Source of the DNA: Candidatus Babeliaceae bacterium
Lineage (GTDB): Bacteria > Babelota > Babeliae > Babelales > Babelaceae
Assembly (NCBI GenBank): GCA_007116155.1
Contig: SKJC01000002.1
Location: forward strand, 225,009-289,008
DNA: 64,000 nt
Reading direction: 5' to 3'
The notes beneath the pieces were generated by a model. The model was not told the DNA's origin, searched no databases, and worked only from the letters and a program-made list of their open reading frames with translations. Each line of letters opens with the position of its first letter. Position 1 is the stretch's first letter. The translations under genes and the position numbers were made by a program. Shown here in pieces: positions 28,097 to 36,502 of this stretch.

Positions 28097-29368
28097 CTAA
28101 AAATCATATCCAAACTGCACAGCAACGGTATCACACGCAATTACACGCTGCCCATTAAAACCCCACTTAGCAGTAACGCCTAACCGAAAACTTACCGTAT
28201 CAAAAATAACATCATAAGCAGCCATTCCCATAAGCGAATGGACCGTCCACAAATCTAAATCTTCTCGCATATTAATCAGTGTTGGATCGGTATAGAGCCC
28301 GTCAACATACATACGTGATTCACTCTGTTTTAGATACTGATAGCCAAGGCGTACCAATAATCCCTTGCAAAAACGAGCCCCCTCAACAAATAGCGTAAAC
28401 TTTTGCCAAAGACCGGGATCTTGATACGTAGAACGAGCATCAAGCAATGTCAGAGTAGTTTGGGATCGATCTGTCTTGATTTTACGTACTTGAGAACTCC
28501 CAAAACAATAGAGTAAATCGACATCTAGCCCAGCGTGCATATATCGACCAAATTGCATGCGAAGCTGCATTCCACCAGGGACACCAAGTCCACCACCATA
28601 TCCAAGACCAGGAGCAAACAATGCTTTTGAATCTTCTTTTTTACCTGTCGGCAAGAGAATTCCAAGTCGTGCATTTAAAGAAACGTTTGTTAAAATTTCT
28701 CGTGCTTGAGGAAATGATTTTGCCCAACAAAGCTGCACTGTCGCATCGCCAACGCCAGACGCTGAATAATCAAAAAAATTACAGCCACCTACCGCCGCCA
28801 CATCTCGAACAAAATCATCATTCAATGAGGCATCAAAACCATCAGCATGATTTCCCGGAGCCTTAAACCAAGCAACATCTGAAAGCTTATAAGAAACAAT
28901 CGGCAACGAAGCAACCAGAGAAAAAGCACCGTTGATACACCAGCGCCCCGAGACCAAAAGCTGATCAATGTGAATATTAGCTTTCGGAATAAACCACCCA
29001 TAGGTCCCATCATCTCCGCTCAAATTATATCGCTGCGCCAACTGCGTACGAGCTGCTGCAAACGCATCCCCCTTCAGCGCCGCCAATAAATCTTGCCGAT
29101 CTTCAAAAAGCTGTAAAACGTCTCCCCGCTTACGAAAACAGTTAGAATTCCCCATCTCATCAGTCGCGTATTGATATGCTCGAGAATCAAATGCATGTTC
29201 ATACGCTGCCTCGAAGCCCCATTTAGATGGAGTTAAATAAGGTTTCCAGAGCCATATATCATTGGGTGAAAACATATTCGTAAAGGGCATTTGTGGATAT
29301 ATCCATGAGACAGAAAGTGCAACAAAAAGCACAATAAACCAAACTTTTTTTATTATATACGTTTTCAT
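28097..29368 (-). CDS. Exported outer-membrane barrel-like protein
   Basis: 423 residues. Signal peptide about 1-25, ending near YPQ. The mature chain is rich in amphipathic strand patterns (LNARLGILLPTGKK, GYGGGLGVPGGMQLRMQFGR, LVRLGYQYLKQSE) and ends in phenylalanine (VQFGYDF), the C-terminal mark of an outer-membrane barrel. The LLPTGKK segment resembles an early strand in transporter-like barrels. It follows the large propeller-like gene by 11 bases. Cargo or ligand unknown. Confidence 0.68.
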   Translation of the reverse strand: MKTYIIKKVWFIVLFVALSVSWIYPQMPFTNMFSPNDIWLWKPYLTPSKWGFEAAYEHAFDSRAYQYATDEMGNSNCFRKRGDVLQLFEDRQDLLAALKGDAFAAARTQLAQRYNLSGDDGTYGWFIPKANIHIDQLLVSGRWCINGAFSLVASLPIVSYKLSDVAWFKAPGNHADGFDASLNDDFVRDVAAVGGCNFFDYSASGVGDATVQLCWAKSFPQAREILTNVSLNARLGILLPTGKKEDSKALFAPGLGYGGGLGVPGGMQLRMQFGRYMHAGLDVDLLYCFGSSQVRKIKTDRSQTTLTLLDARSTYQDPGLWQKFTLFVEGARFCKGLLVRLGYQYLKQSESRMYVDGLYTDPTLINMREDLDLWTVHSLMGMAAYDVIFDTVSFRLGVTAKWGFNGQRVIACDTVAVQFGYDF

Positions 29369-29379
29369 TCTTGTCCCTA

Positions 29380-32097
29380 TTAGTTTTGCTGTCCATACAA
29401 CGTACTGCCACCGATTAACCAGCTTCCATTACTTGAGCGACGAACAAGTGGCCCCATTGCAACACCACCAGAATGAGCTGAGGCAACAACGCGGCCACCA
29501 GAACTACTCATAAGCAACATTGTTCGATATTCTTGAGGTAACAGCTCAACAAATGCCGGAATATTAGATGGCGCATACGTATTGCAACTCATTAACCATA
29601 GAGCCCCATCAGTAGCTACATGATTTCGATAATCTCCACGAGAAACAAAATACGTGCGATGAATATCGCTCCCCACAGATTCCCTTGCCCACTGCATCAT
29701 ATAACAATCAGGCAAGAGGCTAAATGTATCGTCAGAAACTACAACACCAGCTGCAAGATATTGACAAGCAAGTCGATATACACTCGTACCACTCCGTCCA
29801 ACAGAACCACTAACCGCCAATACATTCCCTCCACGCTCATCAGAGCAAAATGCCGAAGGAATACCGGGCGCCGCAATCGGCACAAGCCGTGTCACTGAAT
29901 GCATGCTCTCTGGAAGTATAATCTTTGCCCAACGAGTCGCTCCAAACGATGTGCTCGTACGAACATCCACAGCATTGCCACTTCTAAATAATCCCTGATC
30001 AGTTGCCAACAATGCTGCAGATTCGGAAACTGCAACATCAGAAAACCGAACAAAACTTCCAGTTCCCCATGAATCTGATGTAACTAAAAGAGTACCTCGA
30101 GCATTAGCCTGTAAGAAGAGAGTAGCGGCCGAATCATACCGCTCCAAAGATTCTTCCGTTAACAAAAAGAACTGATTCCTATTTGCACAAATCTTACGCA
30201 CCGGTGCGCCAGAAAAAAAGCGTCGCCATACAAGATCAGTCGGCAGATTAGCAAATCCAGAAGCTAGAGCTCCAATATTCCATCCATGTCCATTGGCATC
30301 ACAAAGGACTGCAGCTCCGTTACTACCCCCAACAACAAGCCATGAATACGTTCCATCAGTTACAATATCTGCCGTAATAATTGCACCAAGCTCTGCAATT
30401 ACGCCCGAATCCCAGAATAAAATATCTGCAGGATTCTGCGTTGAATTCCGCTCTATTGATGAAAGATTTGTCGTCTCTCTAAAACAATCGGCCCCATCGG
30501 TAAACCCACTCTGCGCAAAGGCAACCTTGCCATATCCGGTACAACAGATAAGTGAGCAGCGCTCAGCTGCAACCTGGGAAAACGCTGGATGATTGGAAGG
30601 AAAATCAACAACACCCTGAATACCGTGCGCATCATCAGAAAACAACAATGATAGCTCTTGCGCCCACAAGGACTTCGCCCACTCTGAACGATTCACAGAT
30701 GTCACATCATTCCAAGTAGCTCCCTCCATGGTGTAGAAGACACCATTAGTCGCATCGAGGTAGGATGCAACTGCGGGATGAGTACAGCCACCGGCATGGG
30801 CCCAACTTGTCCACCCAGTAATACGACCATCGCCATCAAAAAGTGCTTGCGACGAAAAAACCCCACCTGCTAAAGCATCATCTTGTGCAACAACAGAAAA
30901 AACTGCATCCTTCTGAACCCACATGCGCATAACTGGACCAGGTAATTCAACATCACCACCAACCACAGCGGCTACATCGGTACTCGTAAAAAGATCACCA
31001 GCTCCCGTAGCAACCTCAGAAAAAGCTCTTCCAATAACTTGCTTTGCTGAAAACGGACTATTAATGATTGAAATAGCAGAATCTTTTTTAGCTAATGTCC
31101 CATACCCAGAGCCAAGACCAACAAGCGGCAATGCATAAACTTTTTTATTATGGTCTCCAGGAACCGTTTCAACACCACCAACGACTACAAGATAATCAAG
31201 ACCCGTTGTCGTCCACATAGTATCAATCTGATAGATAGATACCGCTTTATTCACGTTACTTGTCGCAACAACAGAATCCGCCGCTACCGCAGCATCCACC
31301 GCCATAGGTATATCAAGTCCCATCAAAACTGCCCGCGCACCCGATCCAACACCAGCGCCAGAAACAACCTGAAGCCCGGTATATGCCGTTTTGAGATGTT
31401 CACTAACGCACATACAAACAGACGCGCCAATTGACTGCAAGTCATTAGTAATCTTAAGCGATGAAGAACCAATTGTTACTGCACGAGAAGTTCCCTGTTG
31501 CAGTTCAATGGTTTTTTGCCCCTCGTTAATCTGCACAGTACCAATAGTTAAAGAAGAATCATCACCTTGACCGAATGGCGAACCAGGGGCAGTTAAAGCA
31601 GCAAAAAATGAGCCCTCCCCCGAAAACCCAACCATCTGAACAATGCGTTCAGATGCAGTATCATCATGTAGTTTCAAAACCTCACTTGGCAAAAGAAACG
31701 CGGAACTGGTGCCTGGATTACGAAGTAAATAGAGCTTATTAGGCTCATTTTCGATCACAACCGCTGGAGCGTGATTCACTAATCCTAACAGAGCTATCTG
31801 TTTTCCATACAACGGATTTGCTTGATCATACAAAGCATTAATACGAATCTTTTCAGGAGTAACCCCTCGATAGACGATATCAAAAGGCGTTGCCATCGAA
31901 ACTGCATATACCCCATCTACCCCAGCAACGGGAGCTCCTAAACCAACATATGAACAAGATCGATCCACATCAAAAACTGCCGTTGATAAATGTGCCGGAA
32001 ATGGCTTTGCTTCAGCTATTGTAAGCGTTGTTGACGCATAGGCAAAGCCGCATACTAAGCTTGCCATGCCAACAAACAACGCGGCTATACGTTTCAT
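29380..32097 (-). CDS. Large exported repeat protein, probably beta-propeller
   Basis: 905 residues. A signal peptide (1-21, ending AYA) precedes a long all-beta chain with recurring patterns of strand-turn-strand, such as LVVVGGVETVPGDHNKKVYAL, SWLVVGGSNGAAVLCD and SESAALLATDQGLFRS, typical of propeller blades. Several cysteines occur. No known enzyme motif. GGGAG precedes ATG 32097. It heads a three-gene run with the barrel 11 bases downstream, suggesting the propeller is a surface domain displayed or exported with the barrel; that link is inference. Confidence 0.65.
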   Translation of the reverse strand: MKRIAALFVGMASLVCGFAYASTTLTIAEAKPFPAHLSTAVFDVDRSCSYVGLGAPVAGVDGVYAVSMATPFDIVYRGVTPEKIRINALYDQANPLYGKQIALLGLVNHAPAVVIENEPNKLYLLRNPGTSSAFLLPSEVLKLHDDTASERIVQMVGFSGEGSFFAALTAPGSPFGQGDDSSLTIGTVQINEGQKTIELQQGTSRAVTIGSSSLKITNDLQSIGASVCMCVSEHLKTAYTGLQVVSGAGVGSGARAVLMGLDIPMAVDAAVAADSVVATSNVNKAVSIYQIDTMWTTTGLDYLVVVGGVETVPGDHNKKVYALPLVGLGSGYGTLAKKDSAISIINSPFSAKQVIGRAFSEVATGAGDLFTSTDVAAVVGGDVELPGPVMRMWVQKDAVFSVVAQDDALAGGVFSSQALFDGDGRITGWTSWAHAGGCTHPAVASYLDATNGVFYTMEGATWNDVTSVNRSEWAKSLWAQELSLLFSDDAHGIQGVVDFPSNHPAFSQVAAERCSLICCTGYGKVAFAQSGFTDGADCFRETTNLSSIERNSTQNPADILFWDSGVIAELGAIITADIVTDGTYSWLVVGGSNGAAVLCDANGHGWNIGALASGFANLPTDLVWRRFFSGAPVRKICANRNQFFLLTEESLERYDSAATLFLQANARGTLLVTSDSWGTGSFVRFSDVAVSESAALLATDQGLFRSGNAVDVRTSTSFGATRWAKIILPESMHSVTRLVPIAAPGIPSAFCSDERGGNVLAVSGSVGRSGTSVYRLACQYLAAGVVVSDDTFSLLPDCYMMQWARESVGSDIHRTYFVSRGDYRNHVATDGALWLMSCNTYAPSNIPAFVELLPQEYRTMLLMSSSGGRVVASAHSGGVAMGPLVRRSSNGSWLIGGSTLYGQQN

Positions 32098-32169
32098 GCT
32101 ATACTCCCGTATTATAACGCAAAAACTACTCGCGATTTGCCCAAGTTTAGCTCAGGAGAAGCACTTTGG

Positions 32170-33510
32170 CTACTTAAAAAGCGAAAGCAGCTCTGCTACA
32201 TTTTGCAGGCGTACACATTGCAAGGAACTCTTTTCAACACGTTGTGCATGAGAAATCACCACCTGTTCTATGCCAATTTTTTCAGCTTCACTCATATGAA
32301 ACCCAATAAAATTAATTGGTTTAATCTGCCCAGTCAGACTAATTTCTCCAATGGCAATGCTTTTACGAGACAGAGGTGTCTGAAAATAACTAGATAATAA
32401 TGAAAGCGCAATTCCAAGATCAGAAGAACTTCCAGATATTTTGATGCCACCACTCGTTTTAAAAAACAGATCATGAGAACTCAATTTAATCTTCAAGTAC
32501 TTCTCTAAGATTGCAGCAATAAGAACAACTTGTTTAGGATCAATTCCCGAAATAACACGCTGTGGAATACCGTACTGACTCGCAGCCACTAAAGCCTGCA
32601 ACTCTAAAATCAAAGGGCGCGATCCTTCAACATAACTTACTAACACTGAACCAGGTGCAGCAGAAAATTCATCCAAGAGATGGGTCGTAACATTCGCCAC
32701 AGCAACAAGCCCTCGCTCACTCATTTCAAAAAAGCCCAACTCGTCGGTTGTTCCAAAACGATTTTTCACTGCACGCAAAATACGAGTCTGCCAGCGATCT
32801 TCACATTGCAAATACAATACCGTATCCACCATGTGTTCAAGCAATTTCGGCCCGGCCATTGCACCATCTTTAGTAATATGCCCACTTACAAGCACAGTAA
32901 TGGAATGTTCTTTAGCTAAGCGCATCAATTTAAATGCTGCCTCACGCAAATACGCGATACTTCCAATAGAAGAAACACTTGAATTAGTAAAACAGTTTTG
33001 TATCGAATCAATAATAAGAAGCGCCGGCTTTTTTTCAACAGCACAGGCTATAGCCGCATCTAGATCAGCATAATCAGAAAACTGCACGCGAGAATCTTCA
33101 CAACCAATGCGCCTTGCCCGCAAGGCAACTTGCTCAAGCGATTCTTCTGTTGATACATAAATAACCATTTTCTTTTGCGACAATGCGTGTGCAATACGTA
33201 ACAACAGGGTTGACTTTCCAATACCTGGATCCCCCGTCAAAATAATAAATGCACCAGGAACCAGTCCTCCACCTACTACACGGTCCCATTCATCAATGCC
33301 TGAAACAATGCGCTCAAAGGCGCCCGCAGAAACTGAAGATATTTCACGCAAATCGGGAAAACTATGCGCCGTCTTTACACCTCCAGCCTGCATACTAGAT
33401 CGAACATGTTCAAGCGTGTTCCACGCCTGACACGAGGTGCAACGCCCAAACCATTTATATGTTTGGGCGCCACACTCAGAACATTGATACTGAATCTGAT
33501 CCTTCGCCAA
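32170..33510 (-). CDS. radA: DNA repair protein RadA (Sms)
   Basis: 446 residues, standard length. A RecA-like branch-migration helicase in homologous recombination. N-terminal C4 zinc finger C10, C13, C24, C27. Walker A GDPGIGKST at 93-101. The RadA-specific KNRFG motif is at 249-253. The C-terminal half is the Lon-protease-like ring domain with GGIKISGSSSDLGIALSLLS. The start is TTG 33510, unusual, one base after the tdk stop codon, so translation is probably coupled. Confidence 0.95.
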   Translation of the reverse strand: MAKDQIQYQCSECGAQTYKWFGRCTSCQAWNTLEHVRSSMQAGGVKTAHSFPDLREISSVSAGAFERIVSGIDEWDRVVGGGLVPGAFIILTGDPGIGKSTLLLRIAHALSQKKMVIYVSTEESLEQVALRARRIGCEDSRVQFSDYADLDAAIACAVEKKPALLIIDSIQNCFTNSSVSSIGSIAYLREAAFKLMRLAKEHSITVLVSGHITKDGAMAGPKLLEHMVDTVLYLQCEDRWQTRILRAVKNRFGTTDELGFFEMSERGLVAVANVTTHLLDEFSAAPGSVLVSYVEGSRPLILELQALVAASQYGIPQRVISGIDPKQVVLIAAILEKYLKIKLSSHDLFFKTSGGIKISGSSSDLGIALSLLSSYFQTPLSRKSIAIGEISLTGQIKPINFIGFHMSEAEKIGIEQVVISHAQRVEKSSLQCVRLQNVAELLSLFK

Positions 33511-33511
33511 A

Positions 33512-34129
33512 TTATGCGCCCGTATAATACTGTTTTACATACTCAGCAAGCGGCTTATAATCGATTTCAAAACACTCTCGAGAACGAGCTTCATACGCAT
33601 CCTGCGCGCCAATACAAATAATAGGATCATTGTGGTTTGCTGGTTCACCATTAATAAGACGTTGCGAAAAACGAGCATCTGCGCCGCTTTGCACACAAAC
33701 CGCTTTTAATTTAATTACATCGTCGGCTAAGGCCAACAAGATCGGCATACAGCCAAACGGAAGACCACGAAAATCAAGATCTAATCCCGCAACAATTACT
33801 CGTTTACCAGCATTTACAAGCCGATCTAACAAAAGCGTAATTTCTGGAGAAAAAAATTGAACCTCATCGATGCCAACAACTTTTGTTCCCGGCAAAATGC
33901 TTTTTTCTAAATCTTCAACATTTGCGACCGCACAAGCTTCTAAACTCATACCACTATGCGCATCAACATGCGTTACGGAACGACGATTATCATTCCCGTG
34001 CTTAAATAGCTGTGTCTTTTGACGCGCAATTTGTGCCCGGCGCATACGCCGAATAAGTTCTTCAGATTTTCCTGAAAACATTGACCCACAAATTACCTCA
34101 AGCCGTCCTTCAACCAATCGTGCCGCCAT
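33512..34129 (-). CDS. tdk: Thymidine kinase (type II)
   Basis: 205 residues. Phosphorylates thymidine for salvage. The P-loop is in CGSMFSGKSEEL (about 14-25), the catalytic glutamate E89 is in IDEVQFF, and the lasso region includes FSQRLINGEPAN. In most members four cysteine/histidine residues bind a structural zinc; here only C145 and C186 remain, with serines at the paired positions S148 and S183. Catalytic motifs are intact, so activity is still likely. It precedes radA by one base. Confidence 0.92.
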   Translation of the reverse strand: MAARLVEGRLEVICGSMFSGKSEELIRRMRRAQIARQKTQLFKHGNDNRRSVTHVDAHSGMSLEACAVANVEDLEKSILPGTKVVGIDEVQFFSPEITLLLDRLVNAGKRVIVAGLDLDFRGLPFGCMPILLALADDVIKLKAVCVQSGADARFSQRLINGEPANHNDPIICIGAQDAYEARSRECFEIDYKPLAEYVKQYYTGA

Positions 34130-34243
34130 AATACCCCTACTTTTGGAATGGTAAAAAACATTTTGTTTTAAGTATACCTGTGAGAATTTTTAACAAAAGC
34201 ACTTGGAATCTTTGCCGATCAAAAACAAAACTAATTAAAGGCA

Positions 34244-34271
34244 TTGCCATCAGAAAGAATCGGCTTATGCT
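34244..34271 (+). promoter_or_regulatory. Possible promoter for exported protein gene
   Basis: TTGCCA at 34244-34249, a 16-base spacer and TATGCT at 34266-34271, about 60 bases before ATG 34333. The same TTGCCA box with a 16-base spacer occurs before the HEXXH gene at 38137. Confidence 0.3.
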
Positions 34272-34332
34272 AAATAAGAACAATTTAGCCATTCCATGGC
34301 TCATTAACTAATCATTTTTCGCAAGGAATTTT

Positions 34333-35220
34333 ATGAAATTATCATCATACATAAGAACCCTATGCCTCTCAGCCTCCATCTTTACCGTAAACTGTTTTTG
34401 CGGGGCAAATACAACAGACATAGAGCTCGTGAAGATCTCTGATGATCTAACGACTTTACAAACGAACACATGGCTTTCCTTCGGGGCTGAAAACATTTCA
34501 AAACTTCCTACACGACTTGATCAGTGGATTAAGTTTGCTAAAAAGGAACTAGAATATGATCCAAAAAATGCAGGATTTAATCATTTTAAAGATGTTCTTG
34601 AACAATATAAAGAAGAAAAAATATCTGCATCTAATCAGCTCTGGGTGCTCTTTGGAACCAATGCACCCATCACCGAAAAAATCGACCTATCAACAAACGC
34701 CGAGAACATTGAAATATCTTGCTCTATGATTCATGCAGCTGATGCTATCTGCTTTTCAAACATGGGAATTGCGCGAACAAAAACATCAAAAAAACGCCAA
34801 CAAAAAAACGCCACTGCCTACAAAGAACTCCCCCTCCCCCTATCTATTTTACTACACTCCTTTGGTGCCAAAGTTATTACAAAAACAGCTCCAAATGTAT
34901 TATTTATGATAACAACGCCCGTTTTACAAATGCTGGAAATTATAAAACGATTTGCAAAGCTCAAAGAAAACAGTGAAATCTTTGTGGACAATCTATCCAC
35001 TTCTCCTGAACCTATAGTAAAACACGCACTAAAAACCAAAAACATTAACCAAACAATGAATTTATTTCTAGAAAATCATCAATGGCTACAAACTAAAACT
35101 TATCAACCAGTTTTACCTAACGAAAACAAACCTCGCGCAAAGAGACCGTATATGTTAATCGATGCTACAAAACTTGCAAACGCTCTTCCCGAGAATAAAA
35201 TAGATCAACTAACACTATAA
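34333..35220 (+). CDS. Exported protein of unknown function
   Basis: 295 residues from ATG 34333 (AAGGA upstream). Signal peptide about 1-25, ending NCFCGA. The mature part is helical with a basic patch (ARTKTSKKRQQKN about residues 148-160) and a hydrophobic segment (NVLFMITTPVLQMLEIIKRF about 190-212) that might be membrane-associated. No recognised family. A perfect inverted repeat lies about 20 bases downstream. Confidence 0.58.
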   Translation: MKLSSYIRTLCLSASIFTVNCFCGANTTDIELVKISDDLTTLQTNTWLSFGAENISKLPTRLDQWIKFAKKELEYDPKNAGFNHFKDVLEQYKEEKISASNQLWVLFGTNAPITEKIDLSTNAENIEISCSMIHAADAICFSNMGIARTKTSKKRQQKNATAYKELPLPLSILLHSFGAKVITKTAPNVLFMITTPVLQMLEIIKRFAKLKENSEIFVDNLSTSPEPIVKHALKTKNINQTMNLFLENHQWLQTKTYQPVLPNENKPRAKRPYMLIDATKLANALPENKIDQLTL

Positions 35221-35239
35221 ATTTACATTTTTACCGAAA

Positions 35240-35290
35240 GATTATTATGGCAAAACATATTACACAACAAGAAACATTGCCATAATAATC
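35240..35290. repeat. 14-bp perfect inverted repeat
   Basis: GATTATTATGGCAA (35240-35253) and TTGCCATAATAATC (35277-35290) are exact inverted copies separated by 23 bases. No T run follows on either side, so it is not a standard terminator. It lies in the 273-base gap between two exported-protein genes; a regulator site or a stabilising RNA hairpin are options. I saw no convincing small gene in the rest of this gap. Confidence 0.6.
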
Positions 35291-35432
35291 CTAGATACTA
35301 CTACGTACAACAGACCAGAACAGAGACCTCCACATACTCAACAACAACCGTAATCCCATTCAAAAACTAAATGAAAATTACAAACAAGAATGAACACATA
35401 AAAAAACTAACCTCTAATAGTTTTTATAATTA

Positions 35433-35462
35433 TTGATATTTGAAAATATTTTCTGGTAGAAT
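35433..35462 (+). promoter_or_regulatory. Predicted promoter for small exported protein gene
   Basis: TTGATA at 35433-35438, an 18-base spacer and TAGAAT at 35457-35462, with transcription expected to begin about 25 bases before ATG 35494. Confidence 0.45.
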
Positions 35463-35493
35463 AAAAGAACATACGTTAAAAAAGGAGATAATC

Positions 35494-35928
35494 ATGAAGA
35501 AAACAACTATTTTTTTACCCATCACCCTGCTATTTGCTTGCGCAACAATGTACAGTGCAACAACCACAACAGATAATAACTCATATTATGATTCGTATCA
35601 GGAATTAGCCCCAACAGCTCCAGCTGCACCCGTTATATACGAAGAAGATAATTATACGCAAAGCATATCCGCACCAGTAATAACCGAAGAACAGTTCTTA
35701 CAAAGCTTTATCGATCAAGCGCCCCTTCTTGCAAACTCAACAAATAAAGAACTTGCATACAAATGGCTACGTCTTCCTCCATATGCAACTAAAGAAGAAA
35801 TCTTTAATCAGGCTCAAGCCATGACCAGCTTTTTTACACCACTCGCTAATGATGCAAGGGTTCGCAGCATATTAGAAAATATTCAACGAGCAGCAGAGCT
35901 CTTATTACAAGAAGAAACACCAAAATAA
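35494..35928 (+). CDS. Small exported protein with faint J-domain resemblance
   Basis: 144 residues from ATG 35494, fixed by AAGGAGAT upstream; the frame stays open to 35440 without a better site. Signal peptide about 1-21 ending TMYSA. A threonine/proline/alanine-rich stretch follows. The C-terminal 60 residues (LPPYATKEEIFNQAQAM onwards) recall the helix pattern of DnaJ J-domains, but the HPD tripeptide is absent. No function assigned. A strong terminator follows the stop. Confidence 0.6.
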   Translation: MKKTTIFLPITLLFACATMYSATTTTDNNSYYDSYQELAPTAPAAPVIYEEDNYTQSISAPVITEEQFLQSFIDQAPLLANSTNKELAYKWLRLPPYATKEEIFNQAQAMTSFFTPLANDARVRSILENIQRAAELLLQEETPK

Positions 35929-35955
35929 CGAGATAAAAAATCGGAACAGCAAAGA

Positions 35956-35989
35956 AACAAGGACAACCTAAAAGTTGTCCTTGTTTTAC
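35956..35989 (+). terminator. Intrinsic terminator
   Basis: AACAAGGACAAC (35956-35967) pairs with GTTGTCCTTGTT (35974-35985) around a six-base loop. The second arm ends in T-rich sequence (GTTTTACT). It lies 28 bases after the stop of the small exported protein gene and may also serve the convergent tRNA-fMet transcript. Confidence 0.75.
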
Positions 35990-35996
35990 TAAAAAT

Positions 35997-36073
<77 letters not shown>

Positions 36074-36112
36074 TCATTGATTATCTTTAGTATATACCTC
36101 GAAACGATAAAG

Positions 36113-36493
36113 TCAAACCCATGACAATAAAACAACCGCTCCAGCCAATCCTTTTTCATGCGAAACAGAAAGGGAAACCGAAACAGGATCAACAACTAAT
36201 GACTTCCAATCAACAATAGCATGCAACCCTGATTGCACCACTAGAGAAAACGCTCGACATACATGAAAAAATGAAGGTGTTTTTTGTAATCGACCGCTAC
36301 TAACCAACGCCTTATAGAATGCTTCTTTCGCCGCAAAACGAACAGCAAACCGCTGTGCCGATTTTTGCTTATCTGCTAAACAATACCCCAACTCAGACTC
36401 AGAAAAAATACGACTAAGCGTATGAACGGAATACATCTTAAAATTTTCATAACGAGCTATAGTTGTCATATCAAATCCTACAGACATAACCAT
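36113..36493 (-). CDS. acpS: Holo-[acyl-carrier-protein] synthase
   Basis: 126 residues, standard AcpS length. Transfers phosphopantetheine from CoA to the acyl carrier protein for fatty acid synthesis. Conserved metal/CoA residues are in VGFDMTTIAR (D8) and RFAAKEAFYKAL, and the C-terminal SLSVSHEKGLAGAVV matches the SISH element. ATG 36493. It lies nine bases after comM on the same strand, and tRNA-fMet follows. Confidence 0.9.
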   Translation of the reverse strand: MVMSVGFDMTTIARYENFKMYSVHTLSRIFSESELGYCLADKQKSAQRFAVRFAAKEAFYKALVSSGRLQKTPSFFHVCRAFSLVVQSGLHAIVDWKSLVVDPVSVSLSVSHEKGLAGAVVLLSWV

Positions 36494-36502
36494 CGCAAAT
36501 TA

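Noticed and set aside
35371..35436. 21-residue open frame in the gap before 35494
   Set aside because: No ribosome site, AT-rich low-complexity product, and it overlaps the predicted promoter.
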